Origin: Morchella semilibera | Taxonomy: Eukaryota > Ascomycota > Pezizomycetes > Pezizales > Morchellaceae | Reading direction: 5' to 3' | DNA length: 64,000 nucleotides | Assembly: GCA_009192285.1 (NCBI GenBank) | Contig: CM018609.1 | Span: forward strand, 451,282-515,281 | In this document: positions 38,843 to 50,048 of the stretch, piece by piece | Numbering within the stretch: position 1 is the first letter of the stretch | How the letters are laid out: every line of letters starts with the position of its first letter | The notes under the pieces: generated by a model | The model's input: only the letters and a program-made list of their open reading frames with translations | Told to the model about the DNA's origin: nothing | Database searches by the model: none | Translations under genes and position numbers: made by a program

Positions 38843-40194
38843 TTGAGAGAACTGACGTTGAAATTTCACTTAGATGGCGTAGTCAATGTTTGCTTGACGT
38901 CACAGTACATATGAGGGTGGTGCAACTCGGCCCCCTCCGTCGAATCCCCGGCTTGGTAAGTGATAGGACGACATCCTGTGCCCTCAGTGGACACAACTCG
39001 ATTAAGCTTTTGACTCTGGTGACAACGCCGGTCCCGAAAGTCAGTTTTAATGAACACAGGTCGCAGGATTTTTGGAATTAAAGACCTCCACGCCTGACGC
39101 TGAGATTCTGAAGTTTCCCCGCGTAAGAAGGGAAAAAAAAAAAAAAAAAAAGTGAACATGAACTGCATTATTGTGGATACAGCAGAAATCTTTCATACGT
39201 GTCTCTGTATCTTTACGTTTTTGGTACCACACAATAGTTCAATTTTGAAGAGGCATCTCCAACAAATTCCTTTGCAGCGCAGCATACTTGGCATGCGTTA
39301 TACCTAGGGGACCGGCAAGCACGCCGATTTTGTGATTTTCAATCATCATAAATCTATTTCCTGTCTGGGTCAGTAAGGAGTCATGACATTCTGGCTTCGT
39401 GGAATGGTTGCACACTATCAATTGAGACCTTTATTGAGGACCCGAAGTAGTAAGTAATATCCTATTGAGGGCCCATTGCAGCATCACACAGCACTACAAC
39501 CAAACGTATTTCTTTGAACACCGTCCTCTTTCTTGTGGTACGGCTTCAGGTGATATCTAATTGGTTTACAGCAGTTGAGATTCGTTTCTAAATAGTATTT
39601 GAGGTTGAGGTTATTCAATGGTATACCCCGCGCTCCCACTCCGTGCCACAGAATATGTACGAACTGCACTTGCACAATATATAATTTGTCTAACTGTAAA
39701 ATAGAGAATGCAAGCTCCCATACTTATGTTTGTAGGGATACAGCAATTAGAACGGCATGAGAGGATGCCCAGTGCCGGTTAATCTCTATTGACAATCCAC
39801 GAGCCCTGAACTCTCCTCACAATTCGCCATGGTTGAATCACACCAGTACGTCTTATATATAGAAGAAAAGTCCAACCATTATTGATCAACCATCGTTCGA
39901 ATATTCTCGATATCTTTGATAGGATATATTACCCTTCCCCGCGAGTTAGTCAACTCATACACTTCCCTAACTCATTCTTTAATATCTACGCCGTGTAATA
40001 GATCACGGCTCCTTGATAATTAGTTGGAGGAGAAGGAGAGGTGTGATCATTGACATCAAGAAGGCTCATCACCAGCTATATCTAGTACTACTACACGCAG
40101 AATTCCAAACATCTTGATTAATCAATCAATTCATACCAACAGCGGCCACTGATTTACTTCAGAACACCCCCTTGTCGGATACTTCAAAGAGGAG
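38843..40194. other. Intergenic, upstream of the pheromone receptor
   Basis: AT-rich spacer with an A run at 39132. No gene is seen. The receptor's promoter and leader should lie in the last few hundred bases; I could not identify a Ste12-type TGAAACA element with certainty. Confidence 0.5.
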
Positions 40195-41534
40195 ATGGCG
40201 ATCAAAATACTCTTCCTGATCGTTTGCTTTATAGCAATCATCATCACACCAGTGCCTCTTAGATGGCTCACCAACCCAATGAATGTCCCTGCAATCTGTC
40301 TGATATGCTGGGTTACTATCTTCAATACGATAAGCTTCATCAACGCACTGATATGGGGTGGTGACGATGACCAGTTTGAAACTTCCTGGAAGGGAGCCAT
40401 TTTCTGTGATATCGAGATCAAGTTCATCATTGCCTCCTCAGCAGGAATGATGGCGGCCACAACAGCGATGTCACGGAACCTGGCCAGAGTCATGGAACAA
40501 ACCGGGCCTCTATATAAAACGAAGTCAGTGCGGAGAAGGGAACTGATCCAGGATTTGCTCATCTGCTTTTGGCCGCCGATTTATCTGATGTCTGTCCACT
40601 ACATCGTGCAGCCTAATAGATACTACATTGTCCGTTATGTTGGATGTACACCAAGCGTGGATAACTCCTGGCCGACTATACCACTGATCTACATATGGCC
40701 TCCAATAATCGGGTTTGCCGCGGCGTATTACGCAAGTAGTACCCCCCCCCCCCTCTCGATCCTATGAATCCACTGACAGCCATCAGGCCGTTCTATATAC
40801 CTTGTCCGAAATTACCAGAAAAAGTTTTCAGAAGACGTCAATAGCTCTATCTCTGGTGCGTCAAAGTCGCGATTCATGCGTCTTTTGATAATCAGCACTT
40901 TCATGGTTAGCATCAACTTTCCAATCGTCCTCTACATCTTTTACCACAACCTTAAGTATCCAATGATACCCTATTCGTGGCATCTCGTACACACCCAAGG
41001 ATGGGGATATATACCCTATATAAAAAACGATTCTATCCAATTTGACCATTGGATTCCCGCATTTGCTGGGATTGTGTGCTTCGTCTTCTTTGGAACAGGG
41101 AGAGAAGCAACACAGATATACAAGAGATGGTTTGAGGCCGTCGGGCTCGGGGCGTACTTTCCTGATTTATTGCTGAGGAAAAAAGCGTTGATAAAGACTG
41201 GGGGTGGCTCTTCCATGGGCAGCTGGGTTTCAAAGAAACTATTTTCTTCTTTTTCTACCTCGTGAGTGCTGTCCTAAACACTCCCCTCTTCTTTTACTGA
41301 CTTGTTATAACACCTAGATCAAGAGTTGTGAGTTCAACCGTTGACAGTACTTGCTCGAGGAATGATGACCCTTCTACCCCTCCTGGGATGACCTCCATTA
41401 CCACAGCTGAACCCACCCAGATTGAACCTATAGTCTTTTCTGGTATGGCTAATAGGCACAGCCAGGGAGGGATATGGGTTCAGAGGGACCTAGACGTGGT
41501 TGTTGAGGATAATGGAAAGAGCAGGGGTATTTGA
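40195..41534 (+). CDS. preA: Ste3-type (a-factor class) pheromone receptor, seven-helix GPCR
   Basis: Three exons: 40195-40735, 40787-41261 and 41318-41534, introns of 51 and 56 nt, giving 410 residues. Helix 1 starts at the N-terminus (ILFLIVCFIAIIITPVPL), followed by NVPAICLICWVTIFNTISFINALIW, then FCDIEIKFIIASSAGM. The diagnostic Ste3 segment VRYVGCTPSVDNSWPTI precedes helix 5. The third cytoplasmic loop spans the first intron (YYA|SRSIYLVRNYQKKF..VNSSISGASKSRFMRL). Helices 6 and 7 end in WIPAFAGIVCFVFFGTGREA. The C-terminal tail of about 85 residues is Ser/Thr-rich. The protein sits in the plasma membrane and signals through a G protein to the MAP kinase cascade that ends at Ste12. The start has a short N-terminus, as is normal for this family. 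Confidence 0.92.
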
Positions 41535-43152
41535 GGCACGAACCTAATGCATGAGGGTTCGCCCTTGTCAATAGTTTGTTTAAAAGAAAATTCTCGAGTG
41601 ATTTTTTTAAAACCAGGTTTCGGATTATTTGTGGAATTATTCTATTATGGCCGTTTTTTTGAGCTTGACCTGTGTTTGCTCTTGATAGGAACAATATTTA
41701 GATCAATTGAGGTTTTCCGTTTATATAAATGGCTATGAAGGCCTAAGGCTACTATGTAGTAGTGTAGCTATCTATTTTAATATGTTAACCGCGCGGCTAC
41801 AGTTCCTAGTTTCAACCTTTCCCGGTGCTCTCTCTTTAGCTAAAGAAGAAAACACCCAGAGTTGAACTGTCACCTATATATTATAAATTCCTTGAAACCT
41901 TGCATAAGTGTACTAAACTAAGTGGATAAGATCAAAACGAATAACTGCAACTACAAACTATAGTGATCTCAAATATATAGTCAACTGGTGCTAGGTTCCA
42001 AGGATGAGAGTCCATTTACAGTGCGAGGTTTTCTGTCCTAGATGTTGTCGCAGAAAGAACCTTAACTGGTTCGGAAGGGAAGCAGCATATATGTATGTGG
42101 AGCAAACATAGGGGTCTCTGAGCATCACGCAAAGAGCAAACTCTATGTTACTATAATTGTATGTGACCGGAGACCTTATACTAATGTAGATAATACTCAT
42201 ACATGCATTATTTCGAATAAGACCACCCAACTATTACCCACCGAGTGACACCCCATGAGTCATGCTGCGCGCGGTTACCCAGTCGCTAGCTCATACATGT
42301 ATGCAACCCGTAGGTTACATGTACGACAAGTCGCTAACAAGTGAAGCAGTCCTAGAATGGCGCTTGGAAGCATCTTGAAGGGGATTTCGTGTGCCAAGTT
42401 GACACCGTCGATCCCTAATTTGGACATTGGCTGGGTACTGCGTGTAGTATGTGTTCCTCCTACTGATAATAGCAGCTATATTGGAGTAAATTCAATATGT
42501 GAACTACATGTGCTTATGTAGAATAGTATTGGGACATAACTGCCCACAAGATCTTTAGAATTTAGAATTTTTCGTTATGACGAATTATACCTATACCGAC
42601 ACCTTATTACGCCTATATATCACCAGCAGTACAACATGTACAGATAATGGGGGTTGGAGCAGAATAGTGAAATAACTGTCCACAGGATTATTCGGGTTTC
42701 TTAACCTTGCATATGAACGCTTTACTATAGTTGCCGTATCTAGTAGGACTACATCATGATGGGGATATGATTCCTCGGGGCTTTCGCCCTGGAACTCGGA
42801 CCCTGTGAAACGTTCTTCATTATGAGTAGGTATTATAGCCGAGAAATCGTGTACATGCTTCTCTTTACCAGAATACTGGAATATGGGAAGTAGGATTCTA
42901 GGATACTGCGTTTCTTAGGCTCATCTTTTAGGGAATTACAGAAGGCGTGCGATAAGATTATAGATAGAGCAAGATTATGTTCCAAGCTATAAAACACTTT
43001 AAGGGTGATGAAAGAGTTAAGGACAAACAACTGTCAGGACCAATCAAACCCGTGTGAAACTCCGTAATGCTGTTATACTGTCCGTTAAAAGTATTGTTAA
43101 ATGCCCTCAATACACTACAATATACTCTTTTCTTGCCAAATTCAACATACCT
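41535..43152. other. Intergenic, no gene seen
   Basis: AT-rich spacer between the convergent receptor and RBA50 genes. Overlapping short frames only. TACATGTA palindromes lie near 42294 and 42316. Nothing else is recognised. Confidence 0.55.
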
Positions 43153-44427
43153 CTACTCGGCCTTCCATCTGTGTCCACCACCCTTCTGCCAAAGCCACAA
43201 CGCATCCGTAGCGTAGGCCTTAACACTAAGATGGCCACCAGATCTCCCTGATGCGGACTCTTCCAGTCCAGCAATGACTCTCCCTTCCTCCATACATCTC
43301 CAAAGCCCCTGTGTGATATCTTCCACGCCATACAAGCCCATACCAAGCCTGTACAGTATCCTTCCAAGCGTCTGCATCGCCATGCATCTCTGCGTCGGGA
43401 ATGCACTTCTTGCCAACCTGGCCAACTCCGGAACCGTATACCCAGCAGCATTCGGAGCATCTGCATGATGGTGCAGCCCCAAGTTTACTGGGAGTTCTCT
43501 CGATTTGCGCGGCGGCAGCAAGTCCCCGCGGAAATCGAAACGCAGCGCAGAGACGGGAAGGTCTGACTGCGACGGGTGGTAGGAGAGGTCTTCATCGGGC
43601 GTGGGGGCGTTCATCCAGGCAAGCTTGGAGGGGTCGGCGGGAAGTGAGGGGAAGTATTTGGTGTGCAATTGGTTGAAAAATTCAGGGTCGTTGGGATCGA
43701 GGTCGTCATTGTCTTTTGTGGTAGGGGGTCGCGGGAAGTGCACGTGGGTGGGTGGGGGAAGAGAATTTTCGTCGACATCTGTTACAGCAGGTGCTGGGGG
43801 TACGGTAGTGGGTGTGGGGTCAAAGCTTACTTTTTTGGTTGAGGTTGAGGGGGTGTGTTTTGAGGTCTCAGGTTGGGGTTGGGGTTCCTGCGTCGTCGCC
43901 ACCGTTTCGTTTTCAGGGTTCTTGAAGGATCCGTGGACAGCCCCGTGGTTCAGAGTCGACTTCTTCAGCAGCCTTTCGATTAGCGCCGGAGATAGTCCTT
44001 TTAGAAGCTCCTGCCGCTCTTCGTCAATCTCCTCGGGGCTCATTGCTGCAATCCTTCGATCGTTCTCATCGCTGATCCGCTGTCGTTCCGTAAGCTCATC
44101 TTGCGCAGCTTCACCTTTTACAAGTGTTGGCTGTGGCGGCCCTGGTGGAGGTGGCGGAGGGGCAGCCTGTCTACGCCGCTGGGCTTCAAGATCCTGCTGT
44201 GCACGTTGCCGGAATTTAGATGGCCCTCTCTTCTTGTGCGCCGGGAAGCCGGTTGATGTAGCATTTGGCGATAGAACTGGAACAGTGGGAGTGGATGAGA
44301 TAGGCTTCTCAACGATATCCCTGATGAAGCCAAGGTTCGCATTGAGCCGTGGAGGAGGGTGGCGGGGAGCCTCATCTTCTGAGCCGCTGTCGAGCGGGAT
44401 TGTAAATTTTTCTCCGGGAATGTTCAT
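43153..44427 (-). CDS. RBA50: RNA polymerase II assembly factor RPAP1/Rba50
   Basis: One exon, 424 residues from ATG 44427; an in-frame ATG 36 codons upstream (44535) would add an unconserved extension. The preferred start gives MNIPGEKFTIPLDSGSEDE, like family starts. Landmarks are FRQRAQQDLEAQRR with a following poly-Pro stretch, the RPAP1 N-domain core MSPEEIDEERQELLKGL with PALIERLLKK, and, near the end, LRFDFRGDLLPPR, LHHHADAPNAAGYTVPELARLARS and CMAMQTLGRILYRLGMG (RPAP1 C-domain). Rba50/RPAP1 helps assembly and nuclear import of RNA polymerase II. Length fits fungal members, which lack the long C-terminal part of animal RPAP1. It is divergently transcribed from the FHA kinase gene. Confidence 0.92.
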   Translation of the reverse strand: MNIPGEKFTIPLDSGSEDEAPRHPPPRLNANLGFIRDIVEKPISSTPTVPVLSPNATSTGFPAHKKRGPSKFRQRAQQDLEAQRRRQAAPPPPPPGPPQPTLVKGEAAQDELTERQRISDENDRRIAAMSPEEIDEERQELLKGLSPALIERLLKKSTLNHGAVHGSFKNPENETVATTQEPQPQPETSKHTPSTSTKKVSFDPTPTTVPPAPAVTDVDENSLPPPTHVHFPRPPTTKDNDDLDPNDPEFFNQLHTKYFPSLPADPSKLAWMNAPTPDEDLSYHPSQSDLPVSALRFDFRGDLLPPRKSRELPVNLGLHHHADAPNAAGYTVPELARLARSAFPTQRCMAMQTLGRILYRLGMGLYGVEDITQGLWRCMEEGRVIAGLEESASGRSGGHLSVKAYATDALWLWQKGGGHRWKAE

Positions 44428-44664
44428 AGTTATAACCCTTGTTTTGAGTATGTCTGTAGATATGTGGGGGGGAGGTTTGGAGGTTTCGGTTTCATGGAGA
44501 ATGCCGTTATGTAGACCCTGGCCATTGAGCCCCATGTCACATGACTAATACTAGCGGGCGAGTGAGATTTTATGTAATACTGGTCTGTATCTTCAGCTCT
44601 GGTTTGGAAACATGCACTAGCTCAGGATCGTGAAACCAGACGACTGGTTGGGATATCTTCATTC
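44428..44664. promoter_or_regulatory. Short divergent promoter between RBA50 and the MEK1-like gene
   Basis: Only 237 bases separate the two start codons, so both promoters must share or overlap here. If RBA50 used its upstream ATG (44535), the gap would be 129 bases. No TATA box is obvious. Confidence 0.55.
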
Positions 44665-46842
44665 ATGAGTACTTTTGAAGGATTGTCTTCGTCTCCGGTT
44701 CGAGAACTTACGGCGTGGATGAGGGACAGGCAACCCGAGAGAACTTCCTCTAGTGCTCTATCCGCACAGAATCTCAGAGCTGAAGACTTGATGGACCCCT
44801 CACCTAGTATCAAGGGTGATGGTATTGACTCTGGCACAGTAGCTACCCTGACAGCCAAATTGGCTAATGGAAAATGTTCTGGTCAGATTCTCCCTCACCT
44901 GTACTTTTTCCATCTAATCGAATAAAAATTGACGTCTTCAAGTCATCAATATTTTCTCTGGGGAAGACACCCTAGTGGGCCGTCACCACAACTGCAACTT
45001 CAAGGTCTCACACCCCTCCCACTCTAATAACCACTTCCGTATCTACTCTATTCTCTTTGAATCCCGCTATGAGCCGTTGGTCTACTGCGAGGATCTCTCC
45101 TTAAATGGAACTTTCCTCAATGGCCATCTCATCGGTAAGGGTAGTAGTGTCCTCTTAAGTCATCGTGATAGAATTGATATTAGGAACGCTGTGTGCTTCA
45201 CGTTTAGCCAACCCCTCCGTGAAATGGCTCCTGAAGATATCATTGCCGAAGAGGAGAAACGGGCGTTTGCGGGCTTGTATGAGCTCTCGCCCAGAATTCT
45301 TGGTACAGGAGGATATGGAAGGGTATACATGGCCTGGGACCTGAAAACACATAGACAAGTTGCGTGCAAGGTGATGGAGTTAAGGCCGGATCCCAAGGGT
45401 GGAAGGAAGAAGAATTGGGCCAAGCTGAAAGAGATGTATATGAGAGAAGTGGAGGTCCTGAGGAGCTTGAGTCACGTGAGTGCTCTAATCATCGTTCTTT
45501 TAGGTATATCTCGTTGACTTGATTGACTGGGTCCAGCCCAATATTATGAGCATCCATAGAGCATTCTCTACGAGTTCTAGGATTTACATCTTTGAGGAGT
45601 TGATTACTTGTGGGGATCTCTTCTCACATCTTGGGCAGAAGCTCTGCTTTGATGAGATTGAGGCTATGCCTATTGTGTGGCAGATCTTAAAGGCATTAGA
45701 GTATTTACACTCAAAAGGAATCGTCCACCGAGACCTCAAGGTGCATACTCCCCTAGAATCCCTAAATCACAAATACTCACCCATATATTAAAAAACAAAG
45801 CCCGACAACATTCTCTGCACCAGCAAAATAGCCGGCTCACGAGTTGTTTTGACCGATTTTGGCTCCGCCCGCTTCTTTACCCCCGCTACAAGAATGACAA
45901 GTGCTGTTGGCACCCTTGAATATCTTGCCCCGTCAGTAGCCCCATCAATAACCTCTCTCCTTCCCCCACTGAAAGAATAAAACTATCAGTGAAGTTATCC
46001 CGTTACCCAGAGGCACAGTCAGCATGGGCTACTCGCAAGCAGTCGACCTCTGGTCTTTAGGTATCGTTGTCTATGTCCTGCTTTCTGGCCACTCTCCATT
46101 TGGCGCTGAACACGGCCCCACTCCCCTGCCTGATATTGTAATTGCTAAGGCTCGATCTGGCGATCTTCGAAATTTGGAAAATGGCGCCGAATGGAGGGGT
46201 GTCAGCAATGAGGCGAAGGACTTTATCAGATCCCTTATCTGTGTTGACCCTAGGAAGCGGATGACGCTTGAGCAGGCAAAGAAACACGTCTGGCTAGGTA
46301 GGCATGCAAAAGAGCTTGAGGAAGTCTACAACCGTGCCGTTGAGGACTGGTATAAAAGACGTTCGCCCACAGGAGCACAGACTCACGTCCCACTAGAGAC
46401 TCCCAATACTTCGCAAGGCCAAGGTCGTGTCGCAAGAGGTAATAGTAGTTTCTCGCTGAGTAGTTTTGGGTATGAGCCTGGAAGCTCTCTTGCTCACCTT
46501 GGAAGGGCAAGAGCGGGTAGTAGTGAAGTAGCAGAGATGGAAGAGGAGATGTCCGATGTTCCAGAGCTGCTGTTTGACCAGTTTACGCCTGATAGTCCGC
46601 ACCATCTTCATGGATTTGAGGCTGTGGACGACGAGACCCAGGATGAAGAGGAGAGAGATGAGTGGCGTGATAATGCATTGTATACAGCGGAAGAGGATGA
46701 GTTGCATGATGCGGCTGCGGGAGACGGCAGGTTGAGGAGTGCTATGGAGCTCTCGAGGGAGGTTGAGGCTAGGCGGGAGAGGAGGATGAGAGAATTGAGA
46801 GAGGGTGGTGAGGAGTCTATTAGGAGTAGGTTCTTTTATTGA
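44665..46842 (+). CDS. MEK1: FHA-domain serine/threonine kinase, Mek1-like (Chk2/Rad53 family)
   Basis: Five exons: 44665-44881, 44943-45475, 45537-45740, 45801-45931 and 45990-46842, introns of 58-61 nt, giving 645 residues. Two introns use GTCAG donors (44882 and 45932). FHA domain about residues 77-150: G85-R86, S100-x2-H103, N127-G128-T129 and N132-G133. Kinase domain from about 188: glycine loop LGTGGYGRV, K215, E241, HRDLK with D316, DFG at 337-339 and APE at 361-363; all catalytic residues are present. The C-terminal 170 residues are acidic then Arg/Glu-rich. One N-terminal FHA followed by a kinase fits Mek1, the meiotic kinase acting at Hop1/Red1 axes to favour inter-homologue recombination. 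Another Chk2-type kinase is possible. The first splice junction is the least certain. Confidence 0.85.
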
Positions 46843-47426
46843 GTACATGCATTTACGCAGTTAGTTGTAGTTAGTTGGTTGGAATATATGAGGTGTTGCT
46901 GGTTGATGTGTGGGTGGGGTGAGAACGAGTGATTTCCAGTGAAGGGCTGCACTCAGCCTTGTCCGCGTCCTCGAGAATCGAGATACATGTAAGCAACATT
47001 TTTGCCCAAGTACTTTTAAAAATAAAAACAAAACATGATCCCGAGTCTATCCACACAGAATCATACAGAACCATTTGTCTCTACTCTTACGTACGAAAGA
47101 TATCGATTATCTTATCAGATAGTAGCAGGATCAAAAACGCCCACCTGCAGACCAAAGAAGGACTACCCCGGACTGCTATGCACTCCCTCCCCGCCCGTTT
47201 CGGCGAAAACGTCCCCTTCACCCCCCTCCCCCCCCCTCGAGGCGGTTAGGGCAAGCCCTACAGTGTGCGTCCTATAAACTCTTGGCAACGCCGGAGGCAG
47301 CACAGCAGCACTCCACGCACAAAGGGAAATATATAGCAGTCTCCCCCTCCTCCTCCTCTCCTCTTTTTTCTCAACAAACTCCATACCAACCCACCACACG
47401 CTTTCAGAAACCCCTCTGAAATCAAT
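46843..47426. promoter_or_regulatory. Spacer and presumed promoter/leader of eL41
   Basis: Holds the kinase 3' UTR and, in the last 250 bases, strong C/T-rich tracts (CCCTTCACCCCCCTCC near 47211; CTCCTCCTCCTC near 47348). Such pyrimidine tracts are common in front of fungal ribosomal protein genes. A (CCCT)-like block sits at 47180-47240. Confidence 0.5.
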
Positions 47427-47589
47427 ATGAGAGCTAAGTGGAGGAAGAAGAGAGTCAGGAGACTCAAGCGAAAGAGAAGAAAGACTAGAGCGAGAAGGTA
47501 TATTTCATTTTTTTCCCCCCACCTGTGTTGCCGATGATGATAATGATATAATGGGGACAACGGGCTGACAATGATGTAATAGCAAATAA
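47427..47589 (+). CDS. RPL41: Large-subunit ribosomal protein eL41 (25 residues)
   Basis: Two exons, 47427-47497 and 47583-47589, with an intron of 85 nt (GTATAT..TAATAG, branch GCTGAC). The second exon codes only the end of Ser24, Lys25 and a stop. The protein begins MRAKWRKKRVRRLKRK and ends TRARSK, matching eL41, the smallest eukaryotic ribosomal protein, in length and almost every residue. It binds rRNA at the bridge between subunits. Placement of the intron just before the last two codons is also seen in other filamentous fungi, which supports the structure. It is too short for usual gene-length cut-offs and easily missed. Confidence 0.95.
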
Positions 47590-48866
47590 ATGACTCGCTC
47601 GAATCCCGATCCGGCAGCGGGCTGACCTGCCTCGAAAACCTCTCCTCCTGCACGATTGCACGCCGAACACAACAGCTACCACGATGTCGACCTCCTCGCC
47701 GAGTGGGGCTGGGATTGAAGGAAGGGTAGCGGGAACCATTTTTTTTCTTTGGTTCGGTGGGGTGACTCCAGGATGGGAGCGGGGTTAGGGAGGAACGGTG
47801 CTTTTTTCTTTTTTTCTTTTCGTCGGGAGGAAGAAAAAGTCACTACTAGGAATCACAACCTTTTTTTTTTCGCAACTTTTTTCTGTGCTCTCCGTCTTCT
47901 CGTGCTTTGGTTTTTGAAACTTTGTGATTCCTTGAAAATAACTCTCGTAGACAGTCTTCTAGCAACAGTTGCAGCAAGCAGGCAAGCGAGCAAGCTCGAG
48001 ATGCAAAGTGTGGGGTAATAGAGTAGGTAAGTAATTGCTTGCCTGTGGTGTGACGTCTTTTGGCTTGGCCAATCGCTTCGAAATACATACCCGCCAGTTC
48101 GTAGGCGTGCGTTGACCATAGGCTGCCTACCTTTAGTAGAGCAAGGAGATCTAATCCAATAGTTGACCCCCTCCCTGATACTATGAATAGAATTGTGCGT
48201 GTATGGACGTCTCAGAGCTCAATTGGAGCTTTGGGGTTGGTATAAGTACACAAGCTCCTGTGGTAGGGGCTGGGAGGTGTCGCTATCTATATGTCTGCTC
48301 TGGAGTGCACAGCTAGAGTACGTTACACTCGGAGCTCAATTGAGCTTACCTTTCTGCCAGTACCCCCCCTCCTTCTCTGTCTATCATACAGTACTTCAGA
48401 GGTGTTGTTATAATTGCCCGGGGGTACATACCGAAGATTTCGAGCTTTCTTGCTCTAGATATTTACCAGCTCAATTAGTATATATATCTACTGATAACAT
48501 TGGGCCGCTATATATAGATGAGCATGATTGCGCGCAATTGATCTCTACTGATAACGATTGTGCTGATAAGAGGTGTATATCTATCTCTATGGGTTTCGGG
48601 GGTTAAGTAAGTATAGTATAGGGAGCTCTTGGTTCTTGGTCTCTACAATACAATGATCAGCTAGCTGGTTTCTGGAATCAATATCGAGTAAAAACGCCCT
48701 TTTATATCATTAAGCCCAGGACCCCCCTCCTTCCTGTAGAATACACTCAGGAAAAAAAAAAGAAAAAAAAAAGCGGTATCCCATGGCCTCAAGCCGAAAT
48801 ACACGAAAGAACCTAAATGAATATTAACACCCACTGCCCCTCCTCCTCCTCCTCCCCTACTACCGT
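47590..48866. other. Intergenic, no gene seen
   Basis: Contains T runs (47800-47880) and several AGCTCAATT-like repeats between 48215 and 48475 with two copies of CTACTGATAACRWTG (48489, 48546). These could be remnants of a small repeat, but no boundaries can be drawn. A-rich tracts at 48753-48772. Confidence 0.5.
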
Positions 48867-49490
48867 CTACTGCCTCCTCTCCAGCATCTCCCTAACCTCC
48901 TTGAGCATATTACTCAACTCGGGATCGCTGCCAAACTCGAGCCCATACTCCAAGCCATCCCTCGCCTCCTCCAGCCTGCCCATCTCCTTCAGACACTTGC
49001 ACTTTCTCCAATGCGCCTTCTGGTTTCCGGCCTTCTTGAAGTCGATGCTGCAGCAAGCATCCGCGAGGCCCTCGGGCCAGTTATTCATCCCGATATGCGC
49101 CTGCGCGCGGTTTGAGTAGAGCTGCTGGAGCTCGTCGCGCAGCAGCGGGGCCGGCTCCCACCCGGGCCGTGTGAGCGCCATGAGGATCGCGTGGCTATAC
49201 ATGTCGATGGCGCCCTTGTAGTCCTGCTTGCGGAAGGCGGCGTTGCCGGTGTTGCGCATCTTCTCGATCATGGCGGTGCGCTGGGGGTGGACGGGGACGG
49301 GAGGTGGGGGGACGCCGTCGGTGATGCCGGGTTGTTTGAGGGCGCGGTGGAGCACGTTGAGGGCGGCGAGCTCGCGGTCGAGGGTGGCGTCGGAGGAGGG
49401 GGTGAGGGAGGTGATGTCTTTGGTTTTTTCGTCCATGGTGAGAGGGAGGAGGAGGAAAGTGTCTGGGTTTGTGGGGGGTGTGGAGGTCAT
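48867..49490 (-). CDS. SEC72: ER translocation protein Sec72
   Basis: One exon, 207 residues. The start MTSTPPTNPDTFLLLPLTMDE matches fungal Sec72 (DTF-LLPL), so the first ATG is kept. Then LDRELAALNVLHRAL, GVPPPPVPVHPQRTAMIEKM, and a TPR region from about residue 75: RNTGNAAFRKQDYKGAIDMYSHAI, LYSNRAQAHIGMNNWPEGLADA and KAHWRKCKCLKEMGRLEEARDGL. Sec72 is a cytosolic subunit of the Sec62/63 complex that serves post-translational protein import into the ER, and its TPRs dock Hsp70. Length fits fungal orthologues. It is divergently transcribed from ESS2. Confidence 0.92.
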   Translation of the reverse strand: MTSTPPTNPDTFLLLPLTMDEKTKDITSLTPSSDATLDRELAALNVLHRALKQPGITDGVPPPPVPVHPQRTAMIEKMRNTGNAAFRKQDYKGAIDMYSHAILMALTRPGWEPAPLLRDELQQLYSNRAQAHIGMNNWPEGLADACCSIDFKKAGNQKAHWRKCKCLKEMGRLEEARDGLEYGLEFGSDPELSNMLKEVREMLERRQ

Positions 49491-50048
49491 TTTTTTTTTT
49501 TTGCTTCCTTTAGTTTCTATTTACTATGTAGTGGTATTATAGGGGTTAGAGGTATTGTAATTTCAGGATGTTTGTTGAGAAGGTGCTTGTAGATATAATA
49601 TCGTGGGATGGACGGATGGTGTTGTGTTGTGTGTATGTGGAGAGCTCAAGTTTCCCTTCTTTTTTTGCTTTCCCTAAAAGTTGAGTTGAGGACACTTGTG
49701 CAGCTGACGGTGGCTTGAGGTTGAGTTGTGGCGCAAGTGGCAGATTTGTCATTGACCGTTGTGATTACATAATACATGTCAGGGTCAGGTTTTATGTGAA
49801 TGACGCTGACTAATTTGTCTCAGCCTCTCTTCCAGTCCCGATGAGGAAAGGGAAAAAAAGGAAATGGAACCTGAACATCTCCAACTTCACTTCACTTCAC
49901 TTCACTTCACTTCACTTCACTTCACCTACAGACAGACAGGCAGACACTCACTCATCTACACTTACATCTGCGTCTGTCTATAATCACGAATAGAAGATAA
50001 ACCTCCCACCGCCACCATCACCATCATCAGCCAGCTACCCCTTGCATA
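49491..50048. promoter_or_regulatory. Divergent promoter region of SEC72 and ESS2
   Basis: 558 bases between the two start codons. Contains a pentamer repeat (49884-49925) and a CA/CT-rich leader immediately before ESS2. T run at 49491-49502 next to the SEC72 start. Confidence 0.55.
49884..49925 (+). repeat. CTTCA pentamer microsatellite
   Basis: About eight copies of CTTCA in tandem, about 125 bases before the ESS2 start codon, in the shared promoter region. Confidence 0.9.

Noticed and set aside
48193-48606. 137-codon Cys-rich frame
   Set aside because: It overlaps AGCTCAATT-type repeats and shows no signal peptide or regular Cys spacing.
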